Assembly (NCBI GenBank): GCA_002706765.1
Contig: PAJV01000006.1
Coordinates: 30,422 to 94,421, forward strand
Length of the DNA: 64,000 nt
Direction: 5' to 3'
Source: Gimesia sp.
GTDB lineage: Bacteria > Planctomycetota > Planctomycetia > Planctomycetales > Planctomycetaceae
A program made the position numbers and the translations under genes. The notes below the pieces were generated by a model. It was not told the DNA's origin, did no database searches, and saw only the letters and a program-made list of their open reading frames with translations. This document shows positions 27,211 to 35,365 of the stretch, in pieces; positions within the stretch are counted from its first letter, which is position 1; each line of letters begins with the position of its first letter.

Positions 27211-27262
27211 GTGCCACAGTTGGCTGGCCCAACTGTGCCGATCAGTTCCTGCTTTCCTACAT
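27211..27262 (+). repeat. Family B hairpin repeat, copy 1
   Basis: CACAGTTGG and CCAACTGTG pair around the loop CTGGC. The copy ends in TTCCTGCTTTCCTACATC, which also follows copy 2. Confidence 0.7.
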
Positions 27263-27267
27263 CGAAG

Positions 27268-27318
27268 GGTAGCCCCGAATGCAATTCGGGGTGAGCGCAG
27301 CGAACAGGAAACTGTCAG
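27268..27318 (+). repeat. Family A hairpin repeat, copy 1
   Basis: GGGTAG then CCCCGAATGCAATTCGGGG, followed by TGAGCGCAGCGAACAGG and AAACTGTCAG. Confidence 0.85.
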
Positions 27319-27381
27319 AGAAATCTTTCGAATGTCTCCATATACATCCACCCTCTTACCACCCGACGCAAGCTATCCATA

Positions 27382-27410
27382 ATTAGCCGCAGGACGTTAG
27401 TCCCGGTTCC
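27382..27410 (+). repeat. Family C repeat, copy 1
   Basis: ATTAGCCGCAGGACGTTAGT followed by CCCGGTTCC; it shares 25 of about 27 positions with the copy at 28287. Confidence 0.65.
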
Positions 27411-27459
27411 TCCCCCTTCCATTTTTAACTTACCCTAATTGAACTCGATCACAAAAACC

Positions 27460-27510
27460 GGGTAGCCCCGAATGCAATTCGGGGTGAGCGCAGCGAACAG
27501 GAAACTGACA
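27460..27510 (+). repeat. Family A hairpin repeat, copy 2
   Basis: Nearly identical to copy 1, including the GTGAGCGCAGCGAACAGG tail. Confidence 0.85.
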
Positions 27511-27560
27511 GAAAAAACTCCCGAACAGTCCTCAATGTTTCCAACCATCTCCCACCCGGT

Positions 27561-27614
27561 GTGCCACTGTTCGGCTTGCCCGACAGTGCCAATCCAGTTC
27601 GACTTTCCTGCATC
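27561..27614 (+). repeat. Family B hairpin repeat, copy 2
   Basis: GTGCCACTGTTCGGCTTGCC then CGACAGTGCC: the stem CACTGT-CGG/CCG-ACAGTG differs from copy 1 but still pairs, so the stem changes are compensatory. The tail CAGTTCGACTTTCCTGCATC matches the tail of copy 1. Confidence 0.7.
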
Positions 27615-28198
27615 AAATCATCCGTCCACAAACCAATAATGAGTGCGACCGTGTAGCACCGTCGGCTCACCAACAGTGTTGAAAGAACTCCCCACCCGGG
27701 CATACCACTGCTCAAACCACTCACCTGCGAATACAATCAGTAAACCCGACGCTCCGGAACAAATTGCACTTGACCCCGCAGCGCCAACAGCGATAAACAC
27801 CAAAACGTGTCGCGCGCGTGACCAGTTTACAGAGCACTGAAACACGCGACACCGGTTCCTGATCTTCACTATAAATAAGCCTGTTTTTTCCAGATCATCA
27901 GTTCTCATATCCGCACTCATTCCTGATGTAACCCTGCGGGTCGCCGCACATCGCAGGCTTTCGCCCCACAACCGCCCGGCCATCGCCCCATATCGGTTCG
28001 CTGTCAACCCGTATCGCCACCCGAATCCGTTCAGACCCCCTTGACAGGCCCGCGCCCCTGCAGAAAATAATCTTGCGAACAATGAAAGCAGACTGATCCC
28101 GAAATCAGTACTCACACAAGACTCATAAATGAATAATCGATCAAAACCGTCCATCACTCTAACTCAATCCTTATTTTGTAAAGTCACAAGAAAGAAAC

Positions 28199-28250
28199 GG
28201 GTAGCCCCGGATGCAATCCGGGGTTGTCGCAGACAACAGAAAACTGTCAG
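28199..28250 (+). repeat. Family A hairpin repeat, copy 3 (GTTGTC subtype)
   Basis: CCCCGGATGCAATCCGGGG replaces the A:T pair of copies 1 and 2 by G:C in the stem, and a second perfect hairpin GTTGTCGCAGACAAC follows. The tail AGAAAACTGTCAG matches. Confidence 0.85.
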
Positions 28251-28286
28251 AGCAGACATTCAAACCAGAACACCAGATCCAACCTG

Positions 28287-28316
28287 ATTAGCCGCAGGGC
28301 GTTAGCCCCGGTTTAT
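28287..28316 (+). repeat. Family C repeat, copy 2
   Basis: ATTAGCCGCAGGGCGTTAGC followed by CCCGGTTTAT. See the copy at 27382. Confidence 0.65.
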
Positions 28317-28462
28317 CGAGATTAACCAGAACCGCGTTGGACGGCACTGTTGACTTGCTAAACTGCGATGACGTAAACAGCTCCCCCACCTGGTCCACAG
28401 CGAATTATAATTATCGGCCCCCATTCCCCGCAGATGAAAATCACGAACCAGTAAACAGACAA

Positions 28463-28570
28463 CGGGTAACCCCGAATGCAATTCGGGGCGAGCATCGCGA
28501 GCAGGAGGTCTCAGTTGCCGCGTCCAATCCGAAACCGGGCTGCCCCTCGACTCGGCACGGCCGGACGAAC
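28463..28570 (+). repeat. Family A copy 4 joined to a family B/F-like segment
   Basis: GGGTAACCCCGAATGCAATT then CGGGGCGAG, a GAGCAGGAGG tail, and about 60 bp ending CTCGGCACGGCCGGACGAAC. The same succession (A tail, TCCGAA, GGCT, CGGCACGGCCGGAC) occurs at 40612-40726. The GCACGGCCGGAC end is the reverse complement of a family B arm. Confidence 0.7.
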
Positions 28571-28617
28571 TCGCAGCAACCGCGGCTAACGCCGTTCGGC
28601 TAACAGGAAAGAAAATC

Positions 28618-28868
28618 GGGTCGCCCCCGAATACAATCCGGGGTTGTCACCGACAACAGGAAACCGTCAGATCAGCCACACAATTCAGATCAATGAAACC
28701 GACCTGCCAGGCTGTAGGGGCGGTACCCATGTGTCCGCCCGCCTGGCGAGATTCGCACCAGTTTCACACCCCAATGGGACCAGAGCAAACCCGCTCCCGT
28801 CATTATTCGACCACGAAAAACACCAAACCACACAAAAACAGACAATGGGTAACCCCGAATGCAATTCT
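28618..28868 (+). repeat. Composite repeat element, copy 1 (A-D-E-A')
   Basis: An A hairpin (GTTGTC subtype, CCCCGAATACAATCCGGGG) at 28618, 95 bp later the D segment GGGGCGGTACCCATGTGTCC with GCCCGCCTGG, then GTTTCACACCCCAATGG, then ACCACGAAAAACACCAAACC, and finally a truncated A copy at 28847. The same modules occur in the same order and nearly the same spacing at 40394-40660. Confidence 0.75.
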
Positions 28869-29024
28869 ACCCGCTCACCTCTGCACTGTTTTACAACCAG
28901 GTAACCAACCTCGGAACAACACTTCAACGAAAACAATGCTGTTAGTTCCTCGGGCATCGGTTAGAATGGAACAAGACCGAAAGACCACTCACGAACAGAT
29001 ATCAAGAACACGGAACTTTTGCGG

Positions 29025-29921
29025 ATGTCTGCAATGAAACTGTTTCAACGTTATCCCTGGAAGTTACTTAAGCATCAAGGCCTGATCACCTTTTTACTGT
29101 TTATCCTGCTCATCTACATGGCTGCTTCTTCCACGTATCTGACCTACTTTGTCACCGGTTACGTATTGCGGAGCCCGTTCGAGTCCCAGGGAACGTATCT
29201 CGTTCGGTCCATTCTGTTTCTGAGCGACGAGCACAAACATTCGCCGGAAATGTACCGTGCGTACGTCGATGAATTAAAAACACTGGAATGGGACGACGTC
29301 AGGGGAGAGCTAATACCGCGTTACCTGAAAGGTTCGCCGTTTATCGGTTCCCGTTCCATGTTTTGTGAAAAAGACATGATGCGTCTCTGGCCCAAAGAGT
29401 TGAAGGCGGAATGCGAGCAGATCATTACGAAACAGGAGCAACACCCGACGTTGACCGAACGAGAGTACTTGAATGTTCTGTATTTACACTTCGATCTTTG
29501 CAGCAGCACGTATCCAGGAATGCGGGAAGTGGCCTCGGCCAGGGATGCCAGCGAAACCTGTATGAAAATCAGGGAGATCGTCAATAAGAAACCCCTCATG
29601 GGGGATAGTTACGTCTATGATCGTTACATCTATATGATGAAAAGCCTTGTCGAGAACGCCTGCCCCACTGCAGTGGAAACCATGAAGAGCGCAACCGCCA
29701 GCGAATTATTCTCGATCTATGTCATACGCCTGCTGAATCTGGAATCAGACACCCCCAAACCACCTGCGCCGGAACAAGAACAAATGAGGCAACTGGTAGA
29801 CCGACTCCTCGAACTGGACGAATCAGAAAAGATCACCATTGAGAACGAAGCCGGCGTCACCAGGTTTATTCGAGCAAAGTCAGGCGAAGTGATTGTGGAA
29901 TTAGACGACAGCAGAAAATGA
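29025..29921 (+). CDS. Hypothetical membrane-anchored protein
   Basis: About 298 residues. An N-terminal helix (LITFLLFILLIYMAASSTYL) anchors a soluble, mostly helical domain with no recognised family; it contains a CSSTYPGMREVASARD segment and several cysteines (about residues 112, 128, 151, 177). ATG 29025 and ATG 29034 are both possible starts, neither with a strong ribosome-binding site. It sits immediately after the repeat block and 66 bp before the ACP-like gene on the same strand, so the two may be transcribed together. Confidence 0.65.
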   Translation: MSAMKLFQRYPWKLLKHQGLITFLLFILLIYMAASSTYLTYFVTGYVLRSPFESQGTYLVRSILFLSDEHKHSPEMYRAYVDELKTLEWDDVRGELIPRYLKGSPFIGSRSMFCEKDMMRLWPKELKAECEQIITKQEQHPTLTEREYLNVLYLHFDLCSSTYPGMREVASARDASETCMKIREIVNKKPLMGDSYVYDRYIYMMKSLVENACPTAVETMKSATASELFSIYVIRLLNLESDTPKPPAPEQEQMRQLVDRLLELDESEKITIENEAGVTRFIRAKSGEVIVELDDSRK

Positions 29922-29987
29922 TAAGACTTCCAGACAAATACAGGTTCCAGAAACTTTGAATCCCGTTTGATGTGATGAGCTTAAATC

Positions 29988-30674
29988 ATGGGTCTTGATG
30001 GCGTCGCACTTGTAATGGCAATTGAAGACAAATTCGGTATAACGATACCGGACGATGTCTCTTCAGAAATACGCACTGTGGACGATCTGGTGGGATTCTG
30101 CCTCGATCGTATTCACGCCGCTGATACAGTCTATTGCCCTTCGTTGTCCAGTTTTCTCTCACTGCGACATCTCGTGCGCGATATCCGAAATGATCCTGAC
30201 CTGAGATTACGCCCGCGAGACAATGTCGAAACGGTGCTGGACGAATCTGATCGAAAACGTCTTTGGCAGCAACTGCCCGAGTTATTGAAATCACATCCGC
30301 GTGAACTGAGGCGACCTGCCTGGCTGCGCAAAACTCTGGTAGTAGTCGTTCTCAGTTTCCCGATTGCATTGATGGCAGTCCTTCCGTGGCACGTTGAAAT
30401 ACTGACATTGATCTGGTTGGCAACCATCGCATTGGGCATAATTCTCAATTGGCTCACAATCAATATGCGTACCCGGACGCCAGACGGATATACGACATTT
30501 GGTGACATCACCATACGGATCGTGGGAGTGACTGTCGCAACGAATCCGCCTGCAAAAACAGACTATGACACCGTGTTTTCAATCATCAAAGAAATTATTG
30601 TCGATCAACTCGGTGTCGATGCTGACGAGGTTGTTCCCACGGCCCGATTTATACAAGACCTCGGCTTGAACTGA
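29988..30674 (+). CDS. ACP-like protein with half-domains in swapped order around a membrane segment
   Basis: The 228-residue protein begins MGLDGVALVMAIEDKFGITI, which aligns with acyl carrier protein from the phosphopantetheine motif onward (helices II-IV, residues 1-45). A central region of about 65 residues is followed by hydrophobic helices (about 112-150). The last 40 residues, ending VDADEVVPTARFIQDLGLN, align with ACP helix I and the loop up to the D-S-L motif. The carrier serine corresponds to Gly2, so it cannot be loaded in the usual way. The order C-half, membrane segment, N-half is a circular permutation of the ACP fold. Its role is unknown. Seen directly: the two matches and the missing serine; the permutation is my inference. 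Confidence 0.72.
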   Translation: MGLDGVALVMAIEDKFGITIPDDVSSEIRTVDDLVGFCLDRIHAADTVYCPSLSSFLSLRHLVRDIRNDPDLRLRPRDNVETVLDESDRKRLWQQLPELLKSHPRELRRPAWLRKTLVVVVLSFPIALMAVLPWHVEILTLIWLATIALGIILNWLTINMRTRTPDGYTTFGDITIRIVGVTVATNPPAKTDYDTVFSIIKEIIVDQLGVDADEVVPTARFIQDLGLN

Positions 30675-30803
30675 CACATTTCAAAACAATGCAAGCTAGG
30701 CTGCCGATTAAACCACTGCCATCAGAAACACCACCCATTTACCAGAACGGCTCTGCCACACGGAATTGAAAACTGGTTCCGGGCAATGATTCCTGGCGAC
30801 CGT

Positions 30804-31244
30804 TTAACCGTTTGCCGTCCCACGTAACGATCGATCTGCGAGCATTTGCTCAATCTTAACAATCGCTTTAGATCGGTTTGAGCCTTTGATCAGCCATTGG
30901 GGGAGTGCATATAGCGCCGCCTGATTTCGGTCTTCGTTGCCTCTAAGGACATCTCGGATCTGCCGAAGCCGGTTTTCATTCTCAGCCCATAGCACGTTGT
31001 CACCAATGCAGATTCGGTACCAGAACCGATGCTCAAGTGACGCGCCCGATTTGAGTTCGTCAACAATGCCACATTGGGAGCACAGAATTCGTTTGACACA
31101 AAACCCGATATACGGGTTACGGTAAGTGCCATGCACACCGCGCGCGTACGTTTTTCCGACGCAACGACCTCCGCATGACGGGCAGACAAGGTCGTAGTCA
31201 GGACCGTCTTGGCCATAAAATAGTGTGTCTGTATCAAACCACAT
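30804..31244 (-). CDS. Hypothetical zinc-ribbon protein
   Basis: A 146-residue protein with two cysteine pairs that can bind zinc: DLVCPSCGGRCVG (about residue 20) and RILCSQCGIVDEL (about 54). The rest is helical with charged residues (NENRLRQIRDVLRG). I do not recognise the family. It stands on the opposite strand to its neighbours, between the ACP-like gene and the AT-rich region, and has only a weak ribosome-binding site. Confidence 0.55.
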   Translation of the reverse strand: MWFDTDTLFYGQDGPDYDLVCPSCGGRCVGKTYARGVHGTYRNPYIGFCVKRILCSQCGIVDELKSGASLEHRFWYRICIGDNVLWAENENRLRQIRDVLRGNEDRNQAALYALPQWLIKGSNRSKAIVKIEQMLADRSLRGTANG

Positions 31245-31340
31245 TGTGCCAGTTAGCCTTTGAGAGATAGAATTTGAATCTGTCTATATTTATCAGGATT
31301 GCTGTCTCGTATCAATTGCTGTCTTCTGGGCTGACGTTCA

Positions 31341-31481
31341 CATCTGGTGTTTACCAAGGTAACACCCCCCAACGACCAGATTTTTAGCTTTACCGACGGC
31401 GCCTGCCGCTTCTGGAACAACCAACTCCTGATCCCCGCCGGCTACCAGGGCTTGCTGCTGGAACGAAATACAAAACCCTGA
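31341..31481 (+). pseudogene. Short gene remnant (C-terminal fragment, 46 codons)
   Basis: An open frame without a start codon reads HLVFTKVTPPNDQIFSFTDG and so on to a stop at 31481. Its codon use (GGC, GCC, CTG) fits the chromosomal genes, unlike the AT-rich sequence just downstream. It looks like the 3' end of a gene cut off at the edge of the AT-rich insertion. The family is not recognised. Confidence 0.35.
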
Positions 31482-31897
31482 GCGGCGCTCGTCGAAAGTA
31501 ATAAACTCGACAACAAACCGTCCCGAACTATTTTTCCGATCGCCTCTGCCACGCTGAGATGAAAAAAAGGTAAGGTGATGAATGAGCCGTGGAGCTTTTT
31601 TGTGCACGATTAATCTGTAACAAGTTTCTTGTATAGTTGTAAGGTTTTGTAACTAAATGACTTGTATTATTTATGTGCTTGTGAAATGCATTGACCCATT
31701 TATGCCTATGTGTATAAAATGCTATGTAGGAACAGCCTATCTTGTAGAATATTTATGCAAGGTAAGTTTACCAGTACTAAATGTGATCACGTTGCTTATT
31801 TTATGATGTATATGATAATTAGTGATCAGCTTTACGAAGGCTTCTAGATCTCCAAGTTTAATCATGGCCTTTATATGGAAGAGAAAAAACTCTTAGC
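31482..31897. other. AT-rich non-coding leader of the TIGR04255 cassette
   Basis: From about 31600 the sequence becomes visibly AT-rich with no open frame; it includes runs such as TTTTATGATGTATATGATAA. It probably contains the promoter of the cassette. GAAGAGAAAAAAC lies just before the first start codon. Confidence 0.6.
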
Positions 31898-32707
31898 ATG
31901 AGTAACGAAAAATGCCCATCTTTTGAAAATCCACCAGTCATTGAGACCGCTCTTTCTGTTCAATTTGATGAACTATCAAATTTCAAATCTACGCACTTTG
32001 GCATGTTCTACGAGACTGTTAAAGACAGATTTCCTGTGGTTGAAGATCAGTCTAGGCTCGCCCCAGTAAGAGAACCTTTTCCAAGAATCCCGCGAATGCA
32101 AGGAATCCGATTCAAGGCCAACGAGGGGGGGCCTGACCGGGTATGGTATAAGGAACCTGATCACGGGAGTAAGATGTTGCAATTGCAGCCAGATAGATAT
32201 GTTTTTAACTGGTGTCAGAAAGAAGGTGAGAAATATCCTCGTTTTTCAACTTATCTCCCACAATGCTTATCAGGATTTAAAGAATTCACAGAGTGGGCTC
32301 AGCAAAATGAACTAGGTCAAGTCAAACCAAATCTTTGTGAAGTCACCTATATCAATCAACTGTATCCTTATGAAGATGAAAAACTGATAGATTTTTTTGG
32401 AACTGTATTCACTGGTTTGCGATGGGAAACTTCTGATAACTGGCTTCCACAACCGCCTGAAATTGCGTCTTTCAACAGAGTTTTTGTAATAGAAGAAAAT
32501 AAAGGAAGACTTTACGTAGAAGCCAGTTTCGCAGTTGATGGTGAAGGGCAAGAATTTATCCTGTTAAAAATCACAGCGAGGGTGAATATTAAAGAAGATG
32601 GCGATCTAGAGGAAGGAATGAACTTAGCTCACATTTGGGTTGTAAAAGGATTTACAAGCCTCACCGAAGATCACATTCAAGTTGAACGATGGAAACGGAG
32701 CCAGTAA
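31898..32707 (+). CDS. TIGR04255 family protein
   Basis: The 269-residue protein opens CPSFENPPVIETALSVQFDE, the hallmark of TIGR04255, and has GPDRVWYKEPDHGSKMLQLQ and PNLCEVTYINQLYP, also typical. The family is sporadic among bacteria and has no known function. It is the first of three overlapping or closely spaced genes that are AT-richer than their surroundings. Its end overlaps the next gene by 19 bp, implying translational coupling. The patchy distribution and base composition suggest horizontal transfer. Confidence 0.85.
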   Translation: MSNEKCPSFENPPVIETALSVQFDELSNFKSTHFGMFYETVKDRFPVVEDQSRLAPVREPFPRIPRMQGIRFKANEGGPDRVWYKEPDHGSKMLQLQPDRYVFNWCQKEGEKYPRFSTYLPQCLSGFKEFTEWAQQNELGQVKPNLCEVTYINQLYPYEDEKLIDFFGTVFTGLRWETSDNWLPQPPEIASFNRVFVIEENKGRLYVEASFAVDGEGQEFILLKITARVNIKEDGDLEEGMNLAHIWVVKGFTSLTEDHIQVERWKRSQ

Positions 32708-33177
32708 TGGTTATAACAGCTACTGCAGATGATATAACAACTTTTTCTCGTGCTAAATGTTTGACTACAAGCGCTGATAATTCGGTTGAGTGGGGGCGTG
32801 AATCTCGAGAACGATCAGCTGAATGGTATCGTCCTTGTGAGGAGAAAGTTATTGGATTCCTTCAATTAAGCGCTAACTGGGATAGTTATGGGGCGTTCCC
32901 AATAAGAGAAGAATCTGTCGAACGCGCACTCACAGTTCTTTACGATTTATCTTTGGTAAAGGGGATCAGGCGCCCTCGTGTTGTTCCCACTGTATCTGGC
33001 AACGTTGGGCTATCATGGGAGTGGGATGATTGTAATCAAGAACTCGACGTCGAAGTGGATGCTTCACGAGGTGTTCGCTACTCATATTATAATGAGAATG
33101 ATCCTGACAAAAATCTCGAAGAAATAACTACATATGATCTCATGGATATAGCACAAATTCTTACTGATAAATGGTAA
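32689..33177 (+). CDS. Hypothetical protein 2 of the TIGR04255 cassette
   Basis: A 162-residue soluble protein with a recurring motif in accessory proteins: FLQLSANWDSYGAFPIREES, followed by RRPRVVPTVSGNVGLSWEWD and LDVEVDASRGVRYSYYNEN. That pattern (an NWDSYGA motif followed by proline-valine-proline and a W-E-W strand) is one that I have seen beside other sporadic TIGR04255-like genes, but I cannot name the family. ATG 32689 lies inside the preceding gene. Alternative start ATG 32707 overlaps that gene's stop. Confidence 0.7.
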   Translation: METEPVMVITATADDITTFSRAKCLTTSADNSVEWGRESRERSAEWYRPCEEKVIGFLQLSANWDSYGAFPIREESVERALTVLYDLSLVKGIRRPRVVPTVSGNVGLSWEWDDCNQELDVEVDASRGVRYSYYNENDPDKNLEEITTYDLMDIAQILTDKW

Positions 33178-33187
33178 TGGACGATGA

Positions 33188-33622
33188 ATGAGCCAATCGG
33201 GGGCTGTGGAAAATATAGATGATGATGATATTCTTATGAGGCGTATACAGCCTGATGAGGACATGGTTGCTAAACGTAAAGAAGGTGGTTTACGTGCTTC
33301 ATCCTTTGCAATGCAAACGAGGCGAGGAGAAGACTATTTATCTTGTTCCCTTCTTCGGATTACTTCGCCAAAAGAATTATTAGAGTTAATACCAGCAGGG
33401 GGAAAAAGCAACGATAGATGGAGAATATCAATCTTTCGTGCCTCTGACGCGAGGAATAATGGATACGAAATTATTCACGATCCTACAGATGAAGATTATG
33501 GTCACTCTATTGTAACAGGTCAAAACGGTGAGCCGATGCCAAACCACAAATTCAAAGAAATTGCTAGACATTCAAGGATTCTCACCGTAGAAGAAATAGA
33601 AAATCCGAATTTAATTACATAA
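33188..33622 (+). CDS. Hypothetical protein 3 of the TIGR04255 cassette
   Basis: A 144-residue, charged, soluble protein that follows gene 2 by 10 bp in the same AT-rich tract. The central part (EDYLSCSLLRITSPKELLEL, then RWRISIFRASDARNNGYEII) suggests a small mixed alpha/beta fold; it contains EDYGHSIVTGQNGEPMPNHK. No family recognised. Both its composition and spacing tie it to the two genes upstream. Confidence 0.65.
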   Translation: MSQSGAVENIDDDDILMRRIQPDEDMVAKRKEGGLRASSFAMQTRRGEDYLSCSLLRITSPKELLELIPAGGKSNDRWRISIFRASDARNNGYEIIHDPTDEDYGHSIVTGQNGEPMPNHKFKEIARHSRILTVEEIENPNLIT

Positions 33623-33633
33623 AAACAAATAAA

Positions 33634-33646
33634 GGTTCCAGGAACC
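33634..33646. repeat. 13-bp perfect palindrome, copy 1
   Basis: GGTTCCAGGAACC, embedded in AAAGGTTCCAGGAACCAAAA, just after the stop of the last cassette gene. The same 13 bases with similar flanks occur at 52248. Confidence 0.55.
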
Positions 33647-33664
33647 AAAAGCCGTCCCGGTTTC

Positions 33665-33973
33665 CTAAAAATGCCGGGCGTATAAATGCAGTGATGTGAT
33701 TCCCCACTGCTGCAGGGGCTTGCTGGCATGGCTGTGGACTGTCTGCCCGGAACCAAACAGTTCGTCCCCGATATCAGGTAACTTGCTACTGATCAGCCTG
33801 GAGCAGTCTGTCTCTTGCAGGGGGCTGTCAAACACGATCTCCATTTCACGTTCATAAAGGCTCGTCAGATTTTTCAAGATCTCTGGGTCCAGGTCAGGTG
33901 AAAGCCAGTCCTTTTCAATAACCGGTAGCAGGTATTGCCGTCGTGTTCGACTGAGAATGGCTGCTTAACATTC
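33665..33973 (-). pseudogene. Gene remnant without a start codon
   Basis: An open frame of 102 codons runs from 33973 to a stop at 33665. It includes KDWLSPDLDPEILKNLTSLY and KPLQQWGITSLHLYARHF and has chromosome-like codon use. There is no ATG; a TTG at 33877 would give only 70 residues. I take it as the decayed end of a chromosomal gene interrupted by the AT-rich cassette. Family unknown. Confidence 0.35.
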
Positions 33974-34077
33974 GGGGCCCCAGGCTCGCTGAGACTACTT
34001 TACACCTGATTGACCTGTTAGACTCACCTGATTCTTTTCTTTCGGTGACTTGAACCTGTTTTTCTAAGGAGTTTAAA

Positions 34078-35088
34078 GTGGCCTTCACTCGATTCGCCAG
34101 CGTCCTGCTTTTCTGCCTCATGTCGACTGCCGTACAGGGCGGTGAGACGGTCAACATTCTGAACTACGTTCGCGCTGAGAGCGACATGCAGTTCAAAGGC
34201 TATGCTGCCAAGGCGGGCGGCGTCGGCAAGCTCTTGAATTTTCGCGAGGTGTATTCGGTCGAGAACCAGACGACGATCCGCGGCAATCGGGACACGTTGT
34301 ATTCCTTTGGTGTGTACGACTTGACCAGCCCGATCACGATCATCAAGCCGGCATCACCGGACCGGTTCCAGTCGCTGCTCGTAATTGACCAGGACGAGTT
34401 TAACCCCGTGCTCAAGAATGGTGCGGGTAAGGTGACGTTGACGATCGACGACGTCGGTACGCGTTATGTGATGCTGGTGTTCCGCACCTTCTGTGATCCC
34501 AACAGCCGGGAAGACATGAAACAGGCACACGCCCTGCAGGATGCGATCAAGGTCGAGCAGGCATCGGCGGGCCAACTCGAACTGCCGGACTGGGATGAGA
34601 CGTCGCTTGTGGCGACCCGTCAAGCGCTGAATCAACTGGCTGCCAAGCTGGATGGCTTTCCGGACGCCTTCGGGCCAAGAGGGGACGTCGATCCAACCCA
34701 GCACCTGCTGGGGGCCGCGTTTGGCTGGGGCGGAAATCCGCAGCGCGGGGCGATGTACTTCAATGTCACGCCGAAGCAGAACGACGGTCAGATCGCTTAC
34801 ACACTCACAATGCCTAAAGACGTGCCCGTTGCCGCCTTCTGGTCGGTCACCGTTTACAACAAAGATGGCTTCTTCACGCCTAACGACCTCAATGCCTACT
34901 CGTTCAACAGCATCACTGCCAAACGCGATGATGACGGCAAGGTGACGATCCATTTCGGCGGCGACTCTACGGCAAGCAATTATCTGCCCATCACCGACGG
35001 CTGGAATTACATCGTCCGCTGTTACCTTCCCGGCTGGCAGATTGTGGAGGGCAACTGGACGCCGCCTGCGCTGCAGCCTGTCGAATAA
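34078..35088 (+). CDS. DUF1254/DUF1214 domain protein, exported
   Basis: The 336-residue protein has a signal peptide ([16 protein letters not shown]). An N-terminal DUF1254 region ([20 protein letters not shown], then [15 protein letters not shown]) is followed by a C-terminal DUF1214 region ([19 protein letters not shown] and [18 protein letters not shown]). These two-domain proteins are common and have no established activity. The start is GTG 34078, six bases after AAGGAG. Single gene. The base composition returns to the chromosomal level here. Confidence 0.9.
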   Translation: MAFTRFASVLLFCLMSTAVQGGETVNILNYVRAESDMQFKGYAAKAGGVGKLLNFREVYSVENQTTIRGNRDTLYSFGVYDLTSPITIIKPASPDRFQSLLVIDQDEFNPVLKNGAGKVTLTIDDVGTRYVMLVFRTFCDPNSREDMKQAHALQDAIKVEQASAGQLELPDWDETSLVATRQALNQLAAKLDGFPDAFGPRGDVDPTQHLLGAAFGWGGNPQRGAMYFNVTPKQNDGQIAYTLTMPKDVPVAAFWSVTVYNKDGFFTPNDLNAYSFNSITAKRDDDGKVTIHFGGDSTASNYLPITDGWNYIVRCYLPGWQIVEGNWTPPALQPVE

Positions 35089-35365
35089 TCGCAGAGCACA
35101 GACAGAGGCCCGGTGAAGTGGCTGGCGTTCACTGAGAATTATCTGCGAAGCAATAACAGATGGGAGGTTCAAAAAATATTGGACCTCCCCTATTCATTTA
35201 TCATCCGTTCCACGCACTGCGATGCTGTGATGTTCCCATGGGTAATTCAGGGGAACCAGAGTTGGTGGCCTCTCCCGCACTCTTTTGCATTTCTCCACAA
35301 ATCAATCATAATGCAGTTATGGACTGAAAACTGCACTCTTAGATCACCAACGAAAACACGCGCCC

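Larger units (their letters stand above)
27179..29024. repeat. About 1.8 kb intergenic block of hairpin repeats
   Basis: No convincing gene is found here; the open frames that exist are interrupted by repeats and have no ribosome-binding sites. The block holds six copies (five complete, one partial) of a CCCCG(A/G)ATGCAAT(T/C)CGGGG hairpin repeat (family A), at least two copies of a GTGCCAC...GTGCC hairpin repeat (family B), two copies of ATTAGCCGCAGGxCGTTAG (family C) and one copy of a larger composite that recurs at 40.4 kb. Individual copies are listed separately. Confidence 0.8.

Noticed and set aside
27449-28157. Minus-strand open frames of 95 and 179 codons in the repeat block
   Set aside because: They run through the repeat copies, lack ribosome-binding sites and have low-quality composition; they are probably chance frames.
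27179-29024. CRISPR array
   Set aside because: Repeats are hairpins of unequal spacing (about 50 to 700 bp), in several families and without regular spacers or cas genes.
28337-29037. Plus-strand open frames of 86 to 114 codons before the membrane protein gene
   Set aside because: They read through the composite repeat and contain no recognisable motif.
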